The notes under the pieces: generated by a model | The model's database searches: none | What the model saw: the letters and a program-made list of their open reading frames with translations, nothing else | Told to the model about the DNA's origin: nothing | Made by a program: the position numbers and the translations under genes | In this document: positions 5,621 to 9,341 of the stretch, piece after piece | Layout of the letters: every line of letters starts with the position of its first letter | Numbering within the stretch: position 1 is the stretch's first letter | Source of the DNA: Kordiimonadaceae bacterium | GTDB taxonomy: Bacteria > Pseudomonadota > Alphaproteobacteria > Sphingomonadales > Emcibacteraceae | Assembly: GCA_018699075.1 (NCBI GenBank) | Contig: JABIPV010000373.1 | Coordinates: forward strand, 1-9,341 | Reading direction: 5' to 3' | Length of the DNA stretch: 9,341 bases

Positions 5621-6970
5621 ATGTCAGGTGGTGTCAGGAGCACACTTATAGATTTCAAATCCGACCTTTATGGACCGGACGGTAAAATTTATTACGGTTG
5701 GTGGAATATTCTCGCTTGTTATCCTGTGGTCATGTTTGTCTTTGCTTCCCCGCTGGTTTTATTACAGTTCATATATGTGGATATTGAAACGGAATATGGT
5801 CTTCCGCGCGGCGATATTCTCACTATTGCCACTTTTAAATTCGCCATTTCCGCGATTTTAACTTTCTTTGCCGGGTTTTATATTGATAGATACGGGGGTA
5901 AAAAAGCCGTTTATATTTGCGGGACAGTCTCTGGTCTTGGTTTTGTTTATTGGCATTTTATTGGGCAAATACCAGGCATTGACGTCACGACGTCAATTTG
6001 GATCGCGGGAATTCCTCTTGGATTTTCGTCAATGCCGTTACTCGTGGCAACAAAAACAATCTGCGCAAAATGGTTTAATAAAAGGCTTGGCCTTGCCATG
6101 GGTATCTTGGCCGCGGCATCAAGTGTTTCTGGGGTGCTTTTCTCACCTTTTTATGCATGGTTGGTGGTTGCGGTGGGTTGGCGCGATGCGCTTCCAGTGG
6201 TTAGTCTGGCAATATTTTTTATTGGTTTTCCCATATTTCATTTCTTTGTCAGAGATGATCCGAGTTCTGAAGAAATTCAATATGAATTTGCCGATAGCGA
6301 AGACAAAACGAAAAAAGTTGAAGGTAGCCTGCTTGAAGCATCTAAATCAGACGCCGCACCGAAATTTATCGATTATGTTCGAAAACCGCAATTTATTATT
6401 ATCTGTATTCTGTTGTTGATGATTGGTTTCGTTGATCAGGGTTTCGCCAAGAATGTCTCTTTTTACATCATGAATGATTTAGGGTTTAGCAAACAGGATA
6501 TGGCATGGACGACTGTGGCTTCTTTCTTACTGGCGTTTGGCTCTAAACTGGCCTTTGGCTGGTTATTTGATAAATATTCTTTTAAAGGCATCACCTTTTG
6601 CTATTTATTAATCGTTGGTTCAATCGCTATGGCTTTTGGGGTTGAGGGAATTATCACTTTGTATATTTTCCAAATGGCGCGTGGATTTACCCAAAGCGGC
6701 ATCCTCATCGAAACACCAATCCTCGCCAAACATTCTTTTGGTCCTAATCATTTAGGGAAAATGATCGGTTTCTTTTCCGCGATCTCTGCGGTCGGGCTCG
6801 CGTTTGGCCCCAGAACCATTGGCATCATGCATGATACATACGGCAATTATGATAATGCATTTTATTTGTGTATTGGCCTGATGCTGATATGTGCGACAAT
6901 AGTTTATTTCTTAAAACCCAACTATTGGTTGATGCTCAAAGAAGAAAAAAAACGGCTTAAAGAAAGTTAA
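5621..6970 (+). CDS. Major facilitator superfamily (MFS) transporter
   Basis: This is a 449-residue inner-membrane protein with the 12-helix pattern of MFS secondary transporters. It has two halves of about six hydrophobic segments, joined by a charged cytoplasmic loop (~residues 211-250, RDDPSSEEI...DAAPK). The MFS motif A, GFYIDRYGGKK, is at ~85-95 in the loop between helices 2 and 3. A degenerate counterpart, GWLFDKYSFKG, is in the second half. The N-terminal IYYGWWNIL and the overall form recall the oxalate/formate (OFA) and monocarboxylate-porter-like branch. The substrate cannot be read from sequence; a small carboxylate is a guess. The ATG at 5621 is preferred because AGGGTG (5609-5614) sits ~6 nt upstream. 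The GTG at 5612, three codons earlier, overlaps that ribosome-binding site. The gene converges with the autotransporter, 54 bp apart. No metabolic partner gene is visible in the window. Confidence 0.9.
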   Translation: MSGGVRSTLIDFKSDLYGPDGKIYYGWWNILACYPVVMFVFASPLVLLQFIYVDIETEYGLPRGDILTIATFKFAISAILTFFAGFYIDRYGGKKAVYICGTVSGLGFVYWHFIGQIPGIDVTTSIWIAGIPLGFSSMPLLVATKTICAKWFNKRLGLAMGILAAASSVSGVLFSPFYAWLVVAVGWRDALPVVSLAIFFIGFPIFHFFVRDDPSSEEIQYEFADSEDKTKKVEGSLLEASKSDAAPKFIDYVRKPQFIIICILLLMIGFVDQGFAKNVSFYIMNDLGFSKQDMAWTTVASFLLAFGSKLAFGWLFDKYSFKGITFCYLLIVGSIAMAFGVEGIITLYIFQMARGFTQSGILIETPILAKHSFGPNHLGKMIGFFSAISAVGLAFGPRTIGIMHDTYGNYDNAFYLCIGLMLICATIVYFLKPNYWLMLKEEKKRLKES

Positions 6971-6974
6971 ACAT

Positions 6975-6998
6975 CCGCCCCATCGGGCCAAACGGCGG
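6975..6998. terminator. Possible bidirectional hairpin between converging genes
   Basis: CCGCC (6975-6979) pairs with GGCGG (6994-6998), and a nested GCCC/GGGC (6977-6980 with 6985-6988) offers an alternative stem. It lies between the converging MFS and autotransporter stop codons, where a shared terminator is expected. A weak T-rich stretch follows on the plus strand (TAATTTAATACTTTAATTTT at ~7007-7026), but it is not a tight U-run, so the call is tentative. Confidence 0.35.
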
Positions 6999-7024
6999 TA
7001 CCTTCATAATTTAATACTTTAATT

Positions 7025-9341
7025 TTACCAAACGATGTTTAATCCAACCCGTCCACCGTGGGTATTGATGGTATCCATGAATATGCCGCGATATCCGATG
7101 TTAAAGGATATATTTGATGCGAGTTTATAATGTACGCCCGCATCAACTTCTAGCCTGTTTTTATCAAATGTAAGGCCGCGGATCGCAACATCCTGATTTG
7201 GCGCCCCTTCGAATGATCCAAGAAATGTGCCATTCAGATCACTTTGTTCAGAAACATACATCACCTGTGCATTCGGGGACAAGACACCGCCTTCACCAAA
7301 GTTTACGCTGTAATTTGCACGGCCACCGGCGCGGATCTGGCTGCTTTTGAACTTATCTGTCGCCCCGTTTAAGTTCGCGACCCCTGCGCCTGTTTCTGCA
7401 AGCTTAATACCATCAACCGATGCATAATTATAACTAACAACCGGTGCTAAGGTTAATTGATCCAGTTGTACATCATAACTGGCCTCGACTTTAAATTTAT
7501 TGCTGTTGGTGTTAGCATCATTCTTGGCAATACCCCCAAGTGTTATTTGTCGGGTCGTTTCAACGTCATGCCAGCCATAACTGTATAAGGCAGATACATG
7601 CAAATCATCCAGTTGGCCAGCGGCATAAACACCTGCTTCTTTTGTCCGACCGGCGCTCACATCTGTGCCAAATGTCGCGTCCGTCCAGGTATAGCCGCCG
7701 TGAATTCCGACTGTGAACTGATCAGCCTTACCAAGTCCAAAGCCAAAGGCAGCACCCTTGCCATCATAATCATAACCACGCGCGTTACCGTCTGATGTTG
7801 CCGTGCCGGAACTGCCATAAAATTTCATCCAAGTATGATAACCATCCACCACATATTTGGTTTCTGACTGTACGGCATTGATATATTCGTGTGCGTCGCT
7901 TGCCACTATACTCGCCATCGACGCATGGCTGCTGCCACTTAATTCTTCCAATGTGCTGTTAATTGTTGCCGCATCAGCCGTCATTAAACTTGATGCTGCA
8001 ACAGATGAAGTCGTAAGTGCCGGAAGCAACACAGAAGATGCTTTCTCATTCGCGGTATCACCGCCTGATGAAAATAAAGCGCTTGGGGCAATCATTGTTG
8101 CATCAACCAAGGTTACGACAACATCATTGCCATTAAGGTTATAGACCGGAAAACGGGTTGCAGATGCACCGACAGATGCAAAATTGTTAAAATCGCCGCT
8201 AATTCCGCCTGCCGCCGTCAGAACAGTAAAAGCATCCGTCACATCATAACTTGCGACTGCGTCGGCGAAATTCACTGTTAAAATGCCGTCTAAGGTAGCA
8301 ATGCCCGTTACATTGATTAAATCACTTGTGCCATTGGCAAAAATTTCTGCTTCGTAATTGGCTGTCGAACCCATAGTATAATTACCGGTCACATTCATTG
8401 TACCGATAGAATTACCAGGGGCAAGACCACCATTAACACTCAGCGCACCATATGTGCCTGTTCCGGATAGTATTGAATCCACATCAATGAAAACTGTTGC
8501 TGCTGATCCGCTATAACTAAGACTTGCGTTTACTAATGATAAACTATCAAAATTTGCATCCGCATCATTCCATGTAACCGCACCGTCCTGAACAGTAGCC
8601 GTCTCAAAATTAGAAAAGGTTTCATCAACATTCTGATCGCCCAAAAATTTAACATTATCTGTACCAGCACCACCATCAGCACCGCCATTTGTTGTCGATC
8701 CTGCTGCAATTGTTAAACTATCGTTATTGGCACCAAATAATATACCGCCGTTAACTGTGCCAGCGTTTGTTACATTGGCGATGCCCCCCGTAACGATAAT
8801 GCCGTTTGTAGCACCAGTAATTGTTGCGCCGCTTAAATTATTAAGCGTACCACCAGCCGTAAAATTAACACCGTCTTCAGTGGTTCCTGTAATAGAACCC
8901 GCATTGGTGACTGTACCGAGGGCATTTCTAACTTCTACACCTTTTAAATCTCCGGTTATTGTTGCACCAACTATATTATCAACAGAACCACCATTACCCA
9001 AATCAACACCATCACCACCAGTTGTACCAATAATTGAACCTGCATTGGCCACGCTGGCAGTAACATTTGTTGTTTTAACACCTGTTATGCCACCTGTTAT
9101 TGTTGCGCCGCTTAAATTATCGACTGTACCACCAGCGTCTAAATCTACGCCATTATTCGTGGTTCCTGTAATTGAGCCCGCATTAGTCACATTTCCTTCA
9201 GCAACTAAAATATTAATACCATTAATATCACCGAGGATGCTGCTACCTACCATATTATCGACCGTGCCTCCGGTATCAAAACTTACACCGTCTTTAGCGG
9301 TTCCTGTTATTGAACCCGCATTAGTCACCGTTTTAGCTGCA
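7025..9341 (-). CDS. Autotransporter with repeat passenger and outer-membrane beta-barrel (5' partial)
   Basis: This is a type V (classical autotransporter) secreted protein on the minus strand. The frame stays open to the window end (an extra AAKT precedes the GTG at 9328), so the signal peptide and start are outside. Visible order, numbered from 9328: four tandem 46-47-residue passenger repeats (~1-185) and a partial fifth; a beta-helix passenger region; a pertactin-like segment NGGLAPGNSIGTMNVTGNYT (~298-317) typical of the stem before the barrel; a linker with ALFSSGG; and the autotransporter beta-domain from ~495 to 767. The barrel has alternating hydrophobic strands and ends in ...GRVGLNIVW, with the terminal aromatic residue required for outer-membrane insertion by the BAM complex. 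The passenger is Asn/Gly/Thr/Asp-rich and has no visible protease motif, suggesting an adhesin or other surface role. The TAA stop at 7025-7027 faces the MFS gene. Confidence 0.9.
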   Translation of the reverse strand, partial: AAKTVTNAGSITGTAKDGVSFDTGGTVDNMVGSSILGDINGINILVAEGNVTNAGSITGTTNNGVDLDAGGTVDNLSGATITGGITGVKTTNVTASVANAGSIIGTTGGDGVDLGNGGSVDNIVGATITGDLKGVEVRNALGTVTNAGSITGTTEDGVNFTAGGTLNNLSGATITGATNGIIVTGGIANVTNAGTVNGGILFGANNDSLTIAAGSTTNGGADGGAGTDNVKFLGDQNVDETFSNFETATVQDGAVTWNDADANFDSLSLVNASLSYSGSAATVFIDVDSILSGTGTYGALSVNGGLAPGNSIGTMNVTGNYTMGSTANYEAEIFANGTSDLINVTGIATLDGILTVNFADAVASYDVTDAFTVLTAAGGISGDFNNFASVGASATRFPVYNLNGNDVVVTLVDATMIAPSALFSSGGDTANEKASSVLLPALTTSSVAASSLMTADAATINSTLEELSGSSHASMASIVASDAHEYINAVQSETKYVVDGYHTWMKFYGSSGTATSDGNARGYDYDGKGAAFGFGLGKADQFTVGIHGGYTWTDATFGTDVSAGRTKEAGVYAAGQLDDLHVSALYSYGWHDVETTRQITLGGIAKNDANTNSNKFKVEASYDVQLDQLTLAPVVSYNYASVDGIKLAETGAGVANLNGATDKFKSSQIRAGGRANYSVNFGEGGVLSPNAQVMYVSEQSDLNGTFLGSFEGAPNQDVAIRGLTFDKNRLEVDAGVHYKLASNISFNIGYRGIFMDTINTHGGRVGLNIVW
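8774..9328 (-). repeat. Tandem 138-141 bp coding repeats in the autotransporter passenger
   Basis: Four consecutive in-frame units run from 9328 down to 8774: 9328-9191, 9190-9053, 9052-8912 and 8911-8774 (46, 46, 47 and 46 codons). Each starts with V(T/A)NAGSI(T/I)GT and continues with DGV..., GG(T/S)(V/L)(D/N)N and an (A/S)(T/S)I(T/L)G core. A fifth copy begins at 8773 (VTNAGTVNGG) and then diverges. The units are clearly related but not identical at DNA level, so they are an old array rather than a fresh expansion. The array probably extends beyond the right edge of the window. Confidence 0.9.

Noticed and set aside
7598..8144. Plus-strand open frames of 65 and 95 aa opposite the autotransporter
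   Set aside because: Antisense shadows of the long autotransporter frame, with no independent support.
8774..9328. Regular repeats as a CRISPR array
   Set aside because: The units are in-frame coding repeats of 138-141 bp with diverged sequence, not short identical repeats with unique spacers.

Overview
The window looks like a chromosomal accessory region of a Gram-negative bacterium, most likely a moderately AT-rich, probably marine alphaproteobacterium. This is inferred from four things: the end of a large secreted repeat protein, a TIGR03032-family protein, a classical outer-membrane autotransporter, and c-di-GMP/hemerythrin signalling proteins. The exact taxon cannot be read from the sequence.

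Layout, left to right. (1) 2-433 (+) is the C-terminal end of a large secreted surface protein whose start lies outside the window. It is followed by a TIGR03032-family protein (485-1555, +). (2) 1556-1829 is a gene-free stretch with an inverted repeat. (3) 1830-2810 (-) is an intact tyrosine recombinase, whose 5' end faces an intact tRNA-Pro(GGG) gene (2908-2984, +). (4) 2985-3419 is AT-rich and gene-free. It leads into a signalling cluster: a stand-alone HD-GYP c-di-GMP phosphodiesterase (3420-4016), an unrecognised 201-residue protein (4081-4686), and the C-terminal half of a histidine kinase ATPase domain fused to a complete bacteriohemerythrin domain (about 4763-5425). The last gene has lost its 5' part. 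(5) 5431-5515 (-) is a decayed piece of a second integrase, clearly related to the intact one. (6) An MFS transporter (5621-6970, +) converges on an autotransporter (7025 to the window end, -). The autotransporter has four 46-47-residue passenger repeats and a complete beta-barrel, but its N-terminus is beyond the window.

Interpretation. The intact integrase, the tRNA-Pro gene and the second integrase remnant bracket the HD-GYP / 201-aa / kinase-hemerythrin segment. This suggests a mosaic integration hotspot in which at least two related elements arrived and partly decayed. The surviving cargo suggests oxygen or redox sensing (di-iron hemerythrin) linked to c-di-GMP turnover, but the sensor kinase is truncated, so any such circuit is probably degraded here. 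The flanks (secreted repeat protein plus TIGR03032; MFS plus autotransporter) are mostly surface and transport functions. No CRISPR array, rRNA or insertion sequence was seen.
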